NCBI GenBank assembly: GCA_048262255.1 | Contig: JBLXFH010000003.1 | Span: 248,001-312,000, forward strand | DNA from: JABMNT01 sp048262255 | Lineage (GTDB): Bacteria > Pseudomonadota > Alphaproteobacteria > Rhodospirillales > Casp-alpha2 | Reading direction: 5' to 3' | Length of the DNA: 64,000 nt | The notes under the pieces: generated by a model | Told to the model about the DNA's origin: nothing | What the model saw: only the letters and a program-made list of their open reading frames with translations | The model's database searches: none | Part shown: positions 17,490-26,018 of the stretch, one piece after another | Layout: each line of letters opens with the position of its first letter | Numbering within the stretch: the first letter of the stretch is position 1 | Program-made: the position numbers and the translations under genes

Positions 17490-18224
17490 TTGGAATGGAC
17501 CGATGATGCAATTGTTCTGTCTGCGCGCAAACATGGCGAAACATCGCTGATTGTTAGTTTGTTAACCCGTGAACACGGTCGTCATGCGGGCCTGGTTCGG
17601 GGCGGGGCAGGGCGCAGCAACCGCGGCCTTTACGAGCCTGGAAACCAGGTACGCGCCCACTGGCAGGCCCGCCTGGCCGACCACCTTGGCACCTATCGAT
17701 GTGAACTGGTTAAAGCCGAAGCGGCGGACGTTCTTGGCGACCGCCTGAAACTTTCCGCACTCAGCGCGGTTTGCGCAATCTCCGATATTGCCCTGCCGGA
17801 ACGGGAACCCCACCAACCCCTTTACGAAGGGCTGGTGATTTTGCTGTCGGCTTTTGCCGACGATCAATTATGGCCAACGGTCTATGTCAAATGGGAGATG
17901 GGGTTGCTGCAGGAACTGGGTTTTGGCCTGGACCTGTCATCGTGTGCGGCAACCGGCGTTACGGAAGATCTGGTCTTTGTCTCCCCAAAATCGGGAAAGG
18001 CTGTATCCGGGGCTGCAGCAGAACCCTACAAGGATGTGTTGCTCACACTGCCCGGGTTTTTGCTGGGCAATGGGCAAATTGGCACACCTGATGAAATTCT
18101 GCAGGCACTGAAACTGACCGGATACTTTCTCAGCCGACACGCGTTTGGTGCAACGTCTGGAACCGACCCAAACGCAAGGGCACGGCTGATCGAACGCATT
18201 CGAAAAACCATAAATTTAGCGTAG
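17490..18224 (+). CDS. recO: DNA repair protein RecO
   Basis: Mediator of RecA loading in the RecFOR pathway. It starts at a TTG (17490) behind GAGGAATAGGGG; the product MEWTDDAIVLSARKHGETSL matches alphaproteobacterial RecO from the first residue. N-terminal OB fold with GRSNRGLYEPGNQV, then the helical domain (LYEGLVILLSAFADDQLWPT, VKWEMGLLQELGFGLDLSSC). 244 residues, complete. The zinc-binding Cys set of some RecO proteins is not obvious. Converges on the cold-shock gene eight bases away. Confidence 0.93.
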   Translation: MEWTDDAIVLSARKHGETSLIVSLLTREHGRHAGLVRGGAGRSNRGLYEPGNQVRAHWQARLADHLGTYRCELVKAEAADVLGDRLKLSALSAVCAISDIALPEREPHQPLYEGLVILLSAFADDQLWPTVYVKWEMGLLQELGFGLDLSSCAATGVTEDLVFVSPKSGKAVSGAAAEPYKDVLLTLPGFLLGNGQIGTPDEILQALKLTGYFLSRHAFGATSGTDPNARARLIERIRKTINLA

Positions 18225-18232
18225 CTGAAAAA

Positions 18233-18505
18233 TCATATTCCTGAATTATGATTCTCAGAGTCGGCTCCCTTCCCCTGTTTAACGGAATCAGGGACATCTT
18301 CAAGAATTTCAATCTTATCCGCCGCGATCCGCTCCCCGGATACGGGCTGCAATTCAAAACTGATGACCTGTCCTTGAAAAAGAGTTTCCAAACCTGCATT
18401 TTGTACAGCGGTTATATGAACGAATGCGTCTTTTGAACCGTCTTCCGGCTCAATGAACCCATACCCTTTCGCCCGATTAAACCACTTAACCACTCCCTTG
18501 GTCAT
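18233..18505 (-). CDS. Cold-shock domain protein
   Basis: RNA/ssDNA-binding OB-fold protein of 90 residues. MTKGVVKWFNRAKGYGFIEP holds RNP1 (KGYGFI); RNP2 is DAFVHI. The cold-shock domain ends near residue 68, after which a 20-residue acidic extension (ILEDVPDSVKQ...) follows, longer than in minimal CspA. The first base of the gene is preceded by an AT-rich stretch that could form a long 5' leader, as in other cold-shock genes. Confidence 0.92.
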   Translation of the reverse strand: MTKGVVKWFNRAKGYGFIEPEDGSKDAFVHITAVQNAGLETLFQGQVISFELQPVSGERIAADKIEILEDVPDSVKQGKGADSENHNSGI

Positions 18506-18704
18506 TCAACGTTCCTTAGTTCTATTTTTCAAACAGTCGATTAACTACGTAACGCCCCAAAACATTTATAGATTGCTGTTTTTATTCTTATAGGCGAATA
18601 GCCTTTAAATTAGGTATACGAATGCACCCTTTTACACAATAGGCCATAAGGAATAGTTCAACCAAAAAGTTAAAAAAATTCTGAATAAAATTTCCGTTAT
18701 TTTT

Positions 18705-18732
18705 TTGTCATTTACCGGGCTAATACTATATA
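18705..18732 (+). promoter_or_regulatory. Candidate sigma-70 promoter of parC
   Basis: TTGTCA at 18705-18710 and TATATA at 18727-18732, 16 bases apart, ending 36 bases before the parC ATG in a strongly AT-rich gap shared with the divergent cold-shock gene. Confidence 0.45.
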
Positions 18733-18768
18733 TAGTGTTCGAAATGCTTTTTTTTCTGGAATCATGTA

Positions 18769-20997
18769 ATGACTGATAATGCCGCCATTGGCGAAATTCG
18801 TGACACCCGCCTGGCCGATGCGTTAAGCGAACGATACCTTTCCTATGCCTTATCGACGATTACTTCACGTTCCCTGCCTGATGTGCGTGATGGTCTGAAA
18901 CCGGTTCACCGGCGATTGCTTTACGCCATGCGCCAATTGAAGCTGGAACCATCGTCAGGTTTCAAGAAATGCGCCCGTGTTGTTGGAGATGTTATCGGTA
19001 AGTACCATCCTCATGGCGACGCTGCCGTCTATGACACATTGGTCCGATTGGCCCAGGATTTTGCACAACGCTATACCCTGGTTGACGGGCAGGGTAACTT
19101 TGGCAATATCGACGGCGATAACGCCGCCGCCATGCGCTACACGGAAGCCCGCCTGACCGAGGTTGCCTGGGCGCTTCTTGAAGGCATTGATCAGGACGCT
19201 GTCGATTTTCGCGATACCTACGACGGTGAAGATGAGGAACCGGTTGTCCTGCCGTCGAATTTCCCCAATTTGCTGGCCAATGGGGCTGCGGGTATTGCTG
19301 TCGGCATGGCCACCAGCATTCCACCGCATAACGTCGGCGAACTTTGCGATGCCTTCAAACATCTGATCAAGTTTCCCAATGCCGGCTTTGACAAGCTGGT
19401 GGACTTCATTCCCGGCCCCGATTTTCCCACCGGCGGCACACTGGTCGAGTCCAGAGAGTCGATTATCGAGTCCTATCGCACGGGACGCGGCAGTTTCCGT
19501 GTGCGGGCGAAGTGGGAAATTGAGGATATGGGGCGTGGCACTTATCAGATCGTCATTCCGGAAATTCCCTATCAGGTCCAAAAATCACGGCTGATCGAAA
19601 AAATTGCAGAACTGTTGATCGCCAAAAAGCTGCCGTTACTGGCCGATATCCGCGATGAATCAACAGAGCAGGTCCGTATTGTTCTCGAACCCAAAAGCAA
19701 GAATATCGAAGCCGAACATCTAATGGAGCATCTGTTCCGGCAAACCGAGCTGGAATCGCGCTTTAGCCTGAATATGAATGTGCTTTGCGCCGATCATACG
19801 CCCCGGGTCATGAACTTGCGCGAGGCGATGCAGGCATTTCTCGATCACCGTCAGGACGTCCTGCTGCGAATCACCCGAAACCGCCTGGACAAGATCGCCC
19901 GCCGCCTTGAAATGCTGGGCGGTTTTCTGATCGCCTATCTCAATCTGGATGAGGTCATCCGGATCATCCGCGAGGAAGATGACGCCAAAGCCACACTGAT
20001 GAGCGCCTTCTCGCTTACGGAGCCGCAAGCAGAAGCCATATTGAATATGCGCCTGCGCCAGTTACGCAAACTGGAAGAAATGGAAATCCGCAAGGAGCAT
20101 GATGCTCTCACGCTGGAGCAGACCGGCCTGAACCAGCTGCTTGGTGACGAACAGGGCCAATGGAAAGTAATTTCCGATGAGTTCACCGAAATCAAAAACA
20201 AATTCGGGCAAAAAACCGAGATCGGTAAACGCCGCACCGACATCGGCGACGCCCCTTCGGCCGTCATCGTCCCCATTGAATCGCTCATCGAAAAAGAACC
20301 GATCACCATCGTTTTGTCTGAAAAAGACTGGATTCGTGCGGTCAAAGGCCATGTCGACAATGCCGAGGACATGAAATTCAAGGAAGGCGACAAACATCGC
20401 TTTGCCCTCCATGCGGAGACAACCGACAAACTGGTAATCTTCGCCACCAATGGCCGTTTCTATACGTTGGGCTGCGACAAACTACCGGGCGGGCGCGGCC
20501 ACGGCGAGCCACTGCGCCTGATGATCGATCTGGCCAACGGTCACGATATTATTGATGTTTTTGTCTTCAAGGGCGGTCGCCGCGCGGTTGTCGCTTCTGA
20601 AGCCGGACGCGGCTTTATTGTCGAGGAAGACAGCCTGATCGCACAGACCCGTAACGGCAAACAGGTTTTAAACCTGAAAGGCCAGGAAGAAGCGGCGACC
20701 ATGGTCTTTATTGAGGAAGGCCATGACCATCTCGCCGTACTTGGTACCAAACGAAAACTGCTGATTTTCCCGCTCGACGAACTGCCGACCATGGGGCGGG
20801 GGCAGGGCGTCATGCTTCAACGTTACAGCCAGGGCGGCCTCGCTGATATCAACACCCTGAACCTCAGCGAAGGTCTGACCTGGAAAACGGCGGGGGGTGT
20901 GCGTACGGAACTGGGCATTAAAGATTGGGTCGGCAAACGCGCCCAGGCCGGGCAATTGCCGTTTAAAGGCTTCCCCAAGTCTAATTCGTTTAAATAA
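18769..20997 (+). CDS. parC: DNA topoisomerase IV subunit A
   Basis: Type IIA topoisomerase cleavage subunit; decatenates daughter chromosomes with ParE. 742 residues with ALSERYLSYALSTITSRSLP and DVRDGLKPVHRRLLYAM at the start, the catalytic Tyr at about residue 124 in AAMRYTEARLTEVA, and a shortened C-terminal propeller. The C-terminal GyrA-box (QRRGGKG type) is not seen, favouring ParC over GyrA, as does the overall length. The quinolone-determining segment reads GKYHPHGDAAVYDTL, with Ala at the position where many ParC/GyrA proteins have Ser. Confidence 0.94.
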   Translation: MTDNAAIGEIRDTRLADALSERYLSYALSTITSRSLPDVRDGLKPVHRRLLYAMRQLKLEPSSGFKKCARVVGDVIGKYHPHGDAAVYDTLVRLAQDFAQRYTLVDGQGNFGNIDGDNAAAMRYTEARLTEVAWALLEGIDQDAVDFRDTYDGEDEEPVVLPSNFPNLLANGAAGIAVGMATSIPPHNVGELCDAFKHLIKFPNAGFDKLVDFIPGPDFPTGGTLVESRESIIESYRTGRGSFRVRAKWEIEDMGRGTYQIVIPEIPYQVQKSRLIEKIAELLIAKKLPLLADIRDESTEQVRIVLEPKSKNIEAEHLMEHLFRQTELESRFSLNMNVLCADHTPRVMNLREAMQAFLDHRQDVLLRITRNRLDKIARRLEMLGGFLIAYLNLDEVIRIIREEDDAKATLMSAFSLTEPQAEAILNMRLRQLRKLEEMEIRKEHDALTLEQTGLNQLLGDEQGQWKVISDEFTEIKNKFGQKTEIGKRRTDIGDAPSAVIVPIESLIEKEPITIVLSEKDWIRAVKGHVDNAEDMKFKEGDKHRFALHAETTDKLVIFATNGRFYTLGCDKLPGGRGHGEPLRLMIDLANGHDIIDVFVFKGGRRAVVASEAGRGFIVEEDSLIAQTRNGKQVLNLKGQEEAATMVFIEEGHDHLAVLGTKRKLLIFPLDELPTMGRGQGVMLQRYSQGGLADINTLNLSEGLTWKTAGGVRTELGIKDWVGKRAQAGQLPFKGFPKSNSFK

Positions 20998-21090
20998 GCA
21001 CAGCGGGAAATGAACAAGGTCTGATTTACAACTTCGGCCCTGCCTGCTAGGAAAGATATCATTTTTATTTCCTTTTGAGAGGTTCATCGC

Positions 21091-21684
21091 ATGTCAACAG
21101 CGCCCACCATCGCCAGCCAGTTATGGCCCAATGAAAAATCAGGCCGCATCCTGCGCTCTGTGATTTTGGTATTTGTCGGTAGCCTGCTTATTGCCTTGTC
21201 GTCTAAAATCCAGGTACCGTTTTATCCGGTACCCATGACAATGGGGACCTTTGTTATTCTTGCGCTGAGCATGGCCTACGGGCCGCGACTGGCTTTTGCC
21301 ACTCTGGCTCTGTATCTGGCGGAAGGCGCCTTAGGCTTGCCGGTATTTGCCGGTACACCTGAAAAAGGCATTGGCCTTCTCTATATGATGGGCGGGACAG
21401 GTGGCTATTTGCTGGGTTATCTGATCGCGGCCTTTGTCTGCGGCTGGCTGGCCGAAAAAGGCTGGGATCGTAACGTCTTTAAAACCTTTGCCGCCATGCT
21501 CATTGGCAGCGCCCTGATTTATATACCCGGGTTATTATGGCTGGGCATGTTGTTTGGCTGGGACAAACCCATCCTCGAATGGGGCCTGACACCTTTCATT
21601 CTGGGCGATCTGACAAAAATAGCTTTGGCAGCAGCGGTGCTTCCCCTGACATGGAAACTGCTGAACAAACACAAAAAGGCCTAA
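21091..21684 (+). CDS. bioY: Biotin transporter BioY (intact copy)
   Basis: S-component of the biotin ECF transporter, a six-helix membrane protein. 197 residues with SSKIQVPFYPVPMTMGTFVI, AEGALGLPVFAGTPEKGIGL, the GGTGGYLLGYLIAAF segment and LGDLTKIALAAAVLPL near the end. GAGAGG precedes the ATG. No bioM/bioN energising genes are next to it; BioY can work alone in some species or recruit a shared ECF module. A second copy at 42.1-42.7 kb is broken. Confidence 0.93.
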   Translation: MSTAPTIASQLWPNEKSGRILRSVILVFVGSLLIALSSKIQVPFYPVPMTMGTFVILALSMAYGPRLAFATLALYLAEGALGLPVFAGTPEKGIGLLYMMGGTGGYLLGYLIAAFVCGWLAEKGWDRNVFKTFAAMLIGSALIYIPGLLWLGMLFGWDKPILEWGLTPFILGDLTKIALAAAVLPLTWKLLNKHKKA

Positions 21685-21737
21685 AACCTGACTATCATCG
21701 AAGCCGCGCGGGCACTCCGGGTCAGCGCGGCTTTGCC

Positions 21738-22550
21738 ATGAATGGATTTTTGATACTCAGCGTCACACTGCTTTCGGTGCTAACCGGCGCAGGCATCAGC
21801 CATGCCCAGGTCTCTTCATCAACACCCCCGCAAGGCATTTCATCACAAGACAGGTCTTCAATTGAAGCCCGACGTCAGCAATATATTCTCTCCTATATGC
21901 GCGCCAAATGGGAAAGGGTTGAAGGTGAGGCGCTGGATATTGCCGCTGGAGGCCCTTCCGTCTATCGGGTGGGCAAACAGCATGGCGCACTTCGTTATCG
22001 CGCTCCGGGCTGGGAAGCCTTAACCGGAAACCTGCTCAGGCTGGCCGTCAGCCCCAAAGGCCAGCTTTGGGGCATAACAGCCCAGAATGAGGTTCAGGTA
22101 TTTGACGGACAGAACTGGCAGACCGTTCCTGGAAAGGCCAAGGAAATCTCAATCGACCGCAAGGGCAGGGCCGTTGTGATTGACAGCGATGGGTTCCCCC
22201 GTCGCTTAACAGATGGCCAATGGAAAAAAATCAATGCGCCACGACTGCTTAAAATCACGGCAGGAGCCACTTCGGGCCAGATTTATGCCGTGTCGGTGGA
22301 TTTCAAGGTGGTTCGCTATGTCGGGCAAGGCCAGTGGTGGACCCTGACAACGCCGGATGCCATTGATTTGAGTTTCGGCTATGGGGCCCTGTGGATTGCT
22401 GGCAGGGATGGTAAGGCCTACAAAATCCTGCAGGGCGGCAACGTCATCGCCAAGGATGTTCCCAACGGCGCCCTGCACATTGCCGTCGGGCCAGGTGGGG
22501 TCTGGGTCGTCAACCGGACCAGCGAGATTTATCGCCTACCAGTCAAGTAA
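21738..22550 (+). CDS. Exported tectonin-like beta-propeller protein
   Basis: A 270-residue protein from the ATG at 21738 (an earlier in-frame start would read through bioY). Signal peptide MNGFLILSVTLLSVLTGAGI, cleavage likely after SHA. The mature part repeats about six times a unit of 33-36 residues: (I/L)-x-(I/V)-x3-G-x-(L/V)-W... followed by a G-x-W turn (DGQNWQTVPGK, DGQWKKINAP, QGQWWTLTTP), the pattern of TECPR/tectonin propellers. Such domains bind carbohydrates or envelope components. It follows bioY by 53 bases and converges on ectC. Function inferred from fold only. Confidence 0.75.
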   Translation: MNGFLILSVTLLSVLTGAGISHAQVSSSTPPQGISSQDRSSIEARRQQYILSYMRAKWERVEGEALDIAAGGPSVYRVGKQHGALRYRAPGWEALTGNLLRLAVSPKGQLWGITAQNEVQVFDGQNWQTVPGKAKEISIDRKGRAVVIDSDGFPRRLTDGQWKKINAPRLLKITAGATSGQIYAVSVDFKVVRYVGQGQWWTLTTPDAIDLSFGYGALWIAGRDGKAYKILQGGNVIAKDVPNGALHIAVGPGGVWVVNRTSEIYRLPVK

Positions 22551-22556
22551 ACGGAC

Positions 22557-22579
22557 GACCCGATCCCGAAACCCGGGTC
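22557..22579. terminator. Possible stem-loop between propeller gene and ectC
   Basis: GACCCG (22557-22562) pairs with CGGGTC (22574-22579) around an 11-base loop between two convergent genes; no T-run on either strand. Weak terminator candidate. Confidence 0.3.
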
Positions 22580-22967
22580 AGTCGGCCATCGCCGGATAGA
22601 CGCCGTTTTCGTCATGCACTTCCTGACCCGTCAGGGGGGGATTGAAGGTGCAGATCATGCGCATTGTTTTGGTCGCGCGCAGCAGATGCTTCTCATTGCC
22701 GTTCAGGGCATAAATGGTTCCCGGTGCAATCGGGTAGGTGGGACCATCGGGCAGCAACTCAATTTCGCCTTCACCTTCAATGCAATAGACGGCCTCCAGG
22801 TGATTTTTGTACCAGATCAAGGTTTCCGTTCCGGCATGAATGAGCGTGTCATGCATGGAGAACCCCATCCCGGCGTCGCTCAAAATCAGCCGGCGGCTGG
22901 TCCAGTTGTCGCCGCCTTTGACTTCATTTTCGGTACCGAGAATATCGTCCAGTTTTTTAACAATCAT
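22578..22967 (-). CDS. ectC: L-ectoine synthase
   Basis: Cupin-fold enzyme that cyclises N-gamma-acetyl-diaminobutyrate to ectoine. 129 residues with MIVKKLDDILGTENEVKGGD, the cupin core THAGTETLIWYKNHLEAVYC, GEGEIELLPDGPTYPI and LNGNEKHLLRATKTMRMICT, all hallmarks of EctC. It is the last gene of ectABC, 13 bases after ectB. No hydroxylase gene ectD follows, so hydroxyectoine synthesis is not supported here. Confidence 0.97.
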   Translation of the reverse strand: MIVKKLDDILGTENEVKGGDNWTSRRLILSDAGMGFSMHDTLIHAGTETLIWYKNHLEAVYCIEGEGEIELLPDGPTYPIAPGTIYALNGNEKHLLRATKTMRMICTFNPPLTGQEVHDENGVYPAMAD

Positions 22968-22980
22968 TCTTATTATGTCC

Positions 22981-24264
22981 TTATGCTGCGTTTGCTGTGT
23001 TTTCTGAGTTGCGTTTGGCGATCACCTTGGCCGTCGCCGTCTCTATGATATCCAACCCCTTTTCAAGGGTGGCAAGATCGATAGTCAGCGGCGGCATTAC
23101 CTTCGCCACCTGATCGTTGACACCAGCTGTTTCCATAACCAGCCCCAGCTCAAAAGCCGCTGCACAAATCTCAACGGCCAGGCTTTCATCTTCACTGACC
23201 AAGCCCTGAACCATGCCACGTCCGCGCACACTCAGATTAACGTGGGGGTGCGCATCTGCAATTTCGGTGAGACGTTCTTCGATCCGCAACCCTTTATTGG
23301 TAATATCGACTTCCAAAAAGGAATCCCGCCAGTAGTCCAGCGCCTTGACAGCCGAGACAAAAGCCAGATTGTTGCCGCGGAAAGTTCCGTTGTGTTCTCC
23401 AGGGTTCCAGATATCCAGATCCGGACGGATCAAAACCAGTGCCATGGGCAGGCCCAAGCCACTGATCGCTTTCGACAGGCAGATCAGATCGGGTTTGATT
23501 TCAGCAGGCTCGAAACTGAAGAACGGCCCTGTGCGCCCGCATCCCATCTGGATGTCATCCACGATCATCAGAATATCATGTGTCGTGCAAATGCGGCGCA
23601 ATTCAACCAGCCACTGCCAGCTTGCGACGTTAATGCCACCTTCACCCTGAACTGTCTCGACGATAACGGCGGCAGGTTTATCAATACCGCTACCCGCATC
23701 AAGAAGTGTTTTTTCGAAATAGGCGAGGGTATTGACGCCTTCGCCCATGTATCCGTCATAGGGCATGGCTGCGGCATTGCCCAGCGGGATGCCGGCACCG
23801 GCGCGTTTCGACGCATTACCTGTCACTGCCAGCGAGCCCGCTGTCATGCCGTGAAAGGAATTGGTGAAATGCACAATATTGGTGCGCCCGGTAACCTTGC
23901 GCGCCAGTTTCAGAGCGCTTTCCACGGCATTGGTCCCTGTCGGCCCAGGGAACTGGACTTTATAGTCATCCAGCCCGCGTGGCTGCAAAATCACCTCATG
24001 GAAGGTTTCCAGGAAGGTTTGTTTGGCACCTGTGCCCATATCCAGACCATGAATGATGCCATCATCGGCCATGTAGTCCATAACAGCCTGTTTCAGAGCG
24101 GCGTTATTGTGACCGTAGTTGAGGACACCGGCGCCAGCAAAAAAATCGATATAGGTCTTGCCTGCGTCATCATACAAATGCGCGCCGCTTGCCCTGGTAA
24201 ACAGGGTCGGGAAGCTGCGGATATAGCTGCGAACGTTCGACTCGTGGGTTTCAAAGGTCTTCAT
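22981..24264 (-). CDS. ectB: Diaminobutyrate-2-oxoglutarate transaminase
   Basis: PLP enzyme that converts aspartate 4-semialdehyde to L-2,4-diaminobutyrate, the first committed step of ectoine synthesis. Class III aminotransferase fold with 427 residues: ESNVRSYIRSFPTLFTRASG start, YIDFFAGAGVLNYGHNN, QFPGPTGTNAVESALKLAR, the ILMIVDDIQMGCGRTGPFFS strand with the PLP-binding Asp and ICLSKAISGLGLPM with the Schiff-base Lys. It is separated from ectA by about 20 bases with good ribosome binding sites. Confidence 0.97.
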   Translation of the reverse strand: MKTFETHESNVRSYIRSFPTLFTRASGAHLYDDAGKTYIDFFAGAGVLNYGHNNAALKQAVMDYMADDGIIHGLDMGTGAKQTFLETFHEVILQPRGLDDYKVQFPGPTGTNAVESALKLARKVTGRTNIVHFTNSFHGMTAGSLAVTGNASKRAGAGIPLGNAAAMPYDGYMGEGVNTLAYFEKTLLDAGSGIDKPAAVIVETVQGEGGINVASWQWLVELRRICTTHDILMIVDDIQMGCGRTGPFFSFEPAEIKPDLICLSKAISGLGLPMALVLIRPDLDIWNPGEHNGTFRGNNLAFVSAVKALDYWRDSFLEVDITNKGLRIEERLTEIADAHPHVNLSVRGRGMVQGLVSEDESLAVEICAAAFELGLVMETAGVNDQVAKVMPPLTIDLATLEKGLDIIETATAKVIAKRNSENTANAA

Positions 24265-24284
24265 CTTGCATACCCCTTCTGAGT

Positions 24285-24893
24285 TTAAGCAATCGATGCA
24301 ATGGGCGAAATCACGAACAAATCTTCCGGTTCGTGGTTATGGCCATCGGGGAAGTCGTCCACAGCAAAGCCAGGACTCACCTCCAAAGTTGCATTGCGCG
24401 ATTTTGCAAAGGACTTGAACAAAAGGGCCGATGCCTTGTTTGACGGCGTTACTGTCGCTTCAACGGTTCGAACACCGGCATTGGCTTCGCGTTCAAGAAT
24501 TGCGTTGAACATACGTTTCGCAATGCCCAGCCCCTGCGATTCCGGCAATACGGCGACCTGCCAGATAAACAGCACATCCGGGCGCGAGGGAATGCGGTGC
24601 GCCATCACGAAACCGGCGGGTTTTCCGTACACCTCGGCAATGGCGCAGGTGCTCTGGAAATTCCGGCAAGATTCCATATAGGCATAGGGTGAATTCAGAT
24701 CCAGGTTCTCCACTTCGTCGGCGATTTCCCAGAGCAATGCACCTTCATTGTGGGATGGCGCACGCACGCCAACACCGCTGGTATCAAGCACAGCTTCGGT
24801 AGGCAAACTGTCAATCTTGACTGGCGCGAGTGCTGGCGTTCCGTTTACTACTGTTGAGCGGAGCGTATCGCTATTAAGAGGTAGATCAGTCAT
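24285..24893 (-). CDS. ectA: Diaminobutyrate acetyltransferase
   Basis: GNAT enzyme that acetylates L-2,4-diaminobutyrate from acetyl-CoA. 202 residues; the first 45 are a variable leader, then LLWEIADEVENLDLNSPYAY, CAIAEVYGKPAGFVMAHRI and the acetyl-CoA loop VLPESQGLGIAKRMF are as in EctA. First gene of ectABC. The usual MarR-type regulator EctR and the dedicated aspartokinase are not in the adjacent DNA, so osmotic control must come from elsewhere or from the promoter in the 117 bases upstream. Confidence 0.96.
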   Translation of the reverse strand: MTDLPLNSDTLRSTVVNGTPALAPVKIDSLPTEAVLDTSGVGVRAPSHNEGALLWEIADEVENLDLNSPYAYMESCRNFQSTCAIAEVYGKPAGFVMAHRIPSRPDVLFIWQVAVLPESQGLGIAKRMFNAILEREANAGVRTVEATVTPSNKASALLFKSFAKSRNATLEVSPGFAVDDFPDGHNHEPEDLFVISPIASIA

Positions 24894-25010
24894 TAGTCTG
24901 TCCTGTCTTTGGTCATGATTAATAATTTGTATGTAGGTAACGTGCTAAAAAGCTGTGAACGCATTGGCGATCACAGCAAAACATCAGCGGGAGTAATTAG
25001 GGTTAGTTAC

Positions 25011-25193
25011 CTAGAGACGAAACGGAATCAGATGTTCTGAATAGGGCATGGCATACTTACCAACAAACACCCATGACGGGACATAGGTGTTGCGGGCGCT
25101 TTCCCGCGCCTCAGAGGCGTCCCGCCGTAAGGAAACTTCCCGGTCTTCGGGAGCAAGTCCTTCAGCAGCAGTGCTGGTTTCATTCTCAAACAT
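25011..25193 (-). CDS. Small protein of unknown function upstream of ectA
   Basis: A 60-residue frame on the ect strand ending 117 bases before ectA. The ATG at 25193 is chosen; a TTG at 25229 would add 12 residues. The first half is charged and Ala/Glu-rich (EDREVSLRRDASEARESARN); the second half is an aromatic segment (TYVPSWVFVGKYAMPYSEHL) ending IPFRL. No signal peptide or clear membrane span. Not recognised; its position suggests cotranscription with ectABC or an osmotic-response role, which is inference. No strong ribosome binding site is seen. Confidence 0.4.
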   Translation of the reverse strand: MFENETSTAAEGLAPEDREVSLRRDASEARESARNTYVPSWVFVGKYAMPYSEHLIPFRL

Positions 25194-25469
25194 CTTGGCG
25201 GACACTACTGATTTGATCAGAAATGTCAAATGACAGACTTGTGACGCTTACTAGAATTGTCGAATAACGGCCAAAAACGTTAGAACACTTATGATTTAGC
25301 ATCCACGATCATAATCTGCCTGAAGTGTCTAAACCCGTTGTTTGCCCTTCCTGTCGAGAGACCGGTCTGCGGATTCTTTACTTAGCCTAATAGCCAAAAT
25401 CGGAAAAACTGGACGTGGCCAACACATAGGTGCGCTCCCCCACATCGTTACTGAGAGGCCGAAGTTCTT

Positions 25470-26018
25470 TCAGGAAAGTTCTGCTGTATGGCCGTCTGGC
25501 AAGGGCACTTGAAATGCATTGATCGTCATCGAGATCAGCGTGTAATACCCAAGCAAGCCCACCAGGTCGACAACGTTATCCGCCCCCAAAACCGAAACGG
25601 CCCGCGCATAAAGCGCATCGTCAACCCGATGCTCGGTATGCAGATTTTTTGCAAACTGAAAGACAACAGCCTCGTCTTCCCGTATGAATACAGGCTCGTT
25701 TTTGGTGCGGATCGCCTCGACGATTTCCACAGAAACCCCGGCCTTCAGGGCAATCGGTTTGTGAACCGCCCATTCAAATTCGGAACCCCAGAAACGGCCT
25801 GTCGTCAAAATCGCCAGTTCCGACAAGCGGGGTGGCAACGATGAGTCATAACGACAGTACTGCCCCAGTGCCTGTGCACAATCGGCCAACTCAGGCCGGT
25901 TCAGCCAGACTGCTAACGGTCCCTGAACAAGCCCTCGGGGGCCAGAAGCAATTTTGTCATGAACCTGCTTCTGGCGGTCCGTCAGGGCATCATAGGGTTG
26001 GGCGGGAAGGCGGCTCAT
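25470..26018 (-). CDS. Carboxymuconolactone decarboxylase family protein
   Basis: Helical AhpD/CMD-fold protein of 182 residues. PPRLSELAILTTGRFWGSEF and EWAVHKPIALKAGVSVEIVE form the CMD core; the CxxC pair of peroxidase-active AhpD proteins is absent, so it is closer to the lactone-decarboxylase-like group (a His is kept in AVHKP). Its ATG overlaps the stop of the upstream LarA-like gene (TAATG), so the two are translationally coupled and probably act in one pathway. Substrate unknown. Confidence 0.85.
   Translation of the reverse strand: MSRLPAQPYDALTDRQKQVHDKIASGPRGLVQGPLAVWLNRPELADCAQALGQYCRYDSSLPPRLSELAILTTGRFWGSEFEWAVHKPIALKAGVSVEIVEAIRTKNEPVFIREDEAVVFQFAKNLHTEHRVDDALYARAVSVLGADNVVDLVGLLGYYTLISMTINAFQVPLPDGHTAELS

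Noticed and set aside
23242..24282. Open frame of about 346 codons antisense to ectB
   Set aside because: Shadow of a fully conserved ectB; no recognisable motif or ribosome binding site.
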